Shown piece after piece: positions 31,796 through 32,326 of a stretch of 32,326 bases of DNA (positions within the stretch are counted from its first letter, which is position 1; each line of letters opens with the position of its first letter). The stretch covers positions 1 to 32,326 of the forward strand of contig CAZSCK010000026.1 of assembly GCA_964605385.1 (NCBI GenBank), read 5' to 3'. Under the pieces are notes generated by a model that saw nothing but the letters and a program-made list of their open reading frames with translations, was not told where the DNA came from and made no database searches. The position numbers and the translations under genes are program-made. This stretch comes from JAGLTQ01 sp964605385. GTDB taxonomy: Bacteria > Pseudomonadota > Gammaproteobacteria > UBA6429 > Thiohalophilaceae.

Positions 31796-32326
31796 ATCAT
31801 CCCTACGATTGTCTGTGTTTTTTGCCCTGTCTTTTTTATCCTTATCGTGTCATGCAGACACAGCAGTAAATAATGTTTATCAGGATGGGATAACCTTAAC
31901 CATCACCAATAAAACATTTGATAAAAAAGTTCATAAAATTCAATATTGTTCTAAAGCCCAAACTCCCTGCATTATTGATGGCAAAATATTTTATGGTGGC
32001 AATGGACTGTTACCAAAAGTGGAAGTAGCAAGTCTGGTCTTTTCTCAAAATGGTAAAAAAGTATATCTTGATGTCTCATCTATTTATGATACTGGTGTTA
32101 CCAACTCAAATATTAAAAAATACATTTCAATTGAACGCTGGAGCAGTTCTTACCGCATAGTAGGCTACTTTGGTGCTGGGGAGGATAAGGGGGATGGTGG
32201 GGACGAGCCTTATATCGCTCACTGGCTGGTGATGCCAAATGGTTCAGTTAGAAATCACCTCGGTGATTATGAATCACTTGTTAGCCTTGTATTTAAAATT
32301 AATAAAGATTTTAATATTTCACAATA
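31782..32326 (+). CDS. Exported protein of unknown function (partial, runs off the window)
   Basis: It starts at ATG 31782, or 31788 six bases on, in a different frame from and overlapping the end of the DUF5675 gene by 8-14 bases, so the two are translationally coupled. The first about 27 residues (MFKSSLRLSVFFALSFLSLSCHA) form a signal peptide with likely cleavage after SCHA. The visible mature part (about 155 residues, YQDGITLTITNKTFDKKV, YCSKAQTPCIIDGKIFYGGNG, KKVYLDVSSIYDTG and YRIVGYFGAGEDKGDGGDEPYIAHWLVMPNG) is beta-rich with two cysteines. I do not recognise a named family. A coupled exported partner behind a small soluble protein is the layout of many effector/immunity pairs; this is an inference. 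No stop is reached before the window ends. Confidence 0.7.
   Translation, partial: MLMFKSSLRLSVFFALSFLSLSCHADTAVNNVYQDGITLTITNKTFDKKVHKIQYCSKAQTPCIIDGKIFYGGNGLLPKVEVASLVFSQNGKKVYLDVSSIYDTGVTNSNIKKYISIERWSSSYRIVGYFGAGEDKGDGGDEPYIAHWLVMPNGSVRNHLGDYESLVSLVFKINKDFNISQ

Overview
The window looks like a scaffold from a low- to moderate-GC gammaproteobacterium, probably a draft or metagenome assembly. Support for Gammaproteobacteria comes from gene order and protein types: rpsR / DUF2232 membrane protein / rplI / dnaB / alr, the canonical rpsP-rimM-trmD-rplS operon preceded by ffh, and mutS next to the 7Fe ferredoxin gene fdxA. I cannot name the genus. Three 100-N scaffold gaps are present. Two of them (19956-20055 and 24794-24893) are flanked by exactly the same 55 bases on both sides, so they hide no sequence and only mimic a repeated dsbC end and a frameshifted addB.

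Layout. 1-4140 (+): end of rpsR, a DUF2232 membrane protein, rplI, dnaB and alr (replication, ribosome, cell wall). 4301-5251 (-): a soluble PDC/Cache-type sensor protein, divergent from radA (5411-6778, +). 6787-10158 (-): a same-strand run transcribed in the order CcsA/YpjD-like membrane protein, CNNM/CorC-type transporter, FHA protein, PilZ protein. 10464-11228 (+): a class II cyclic-nucleotide phosphodiesterase-like metallohydrolase with a CRP-like palindrome upstream. 11328-15220 (+): ffh, then rpsP-rimM-trmD-rplS. 15298-17118 (+): an exported repeat protein of unknown role, convergent with an orphan FliL-like protein (-). 17684-19953 (+): ogt, xerD, dsbC. 20334-30904 (-): transcribed mutS, fdxA, addB, addA, then a thioredoxin-less CnoX/YbbN-like TPR protein. 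31262-32326 (+): a DUF5675 protein overlapping an exported protein that runs off the window.

The most notable element is not a protein. In the 453-base spacer between addB and addA, on the opposite strand (about 24507-24690), there is a compact RNA-gene-like unit: a possible -10 box, nine GGA motifs in about 150 bases, two near-identical hairpins presenting GGA in a six-base loop, and a strong intrinsic terminator. This is the signature of a CsrA/RsmA-sequestering RNA (CsrB/RsmY/RsmZ type). In Pseudomonas rsmZ also lies beside fdxA and mutS, so the neighbourhood agrees.

Other themes are a DNA-repair concentration (RadA, AddAB, MutS, Ogt, XerD), several dispersed palindromic intergenic repeats with compensating arm changes, intercistronic hairpins in the ribosomal operons, and a possible toxin/immunity-like pair at the right edge.
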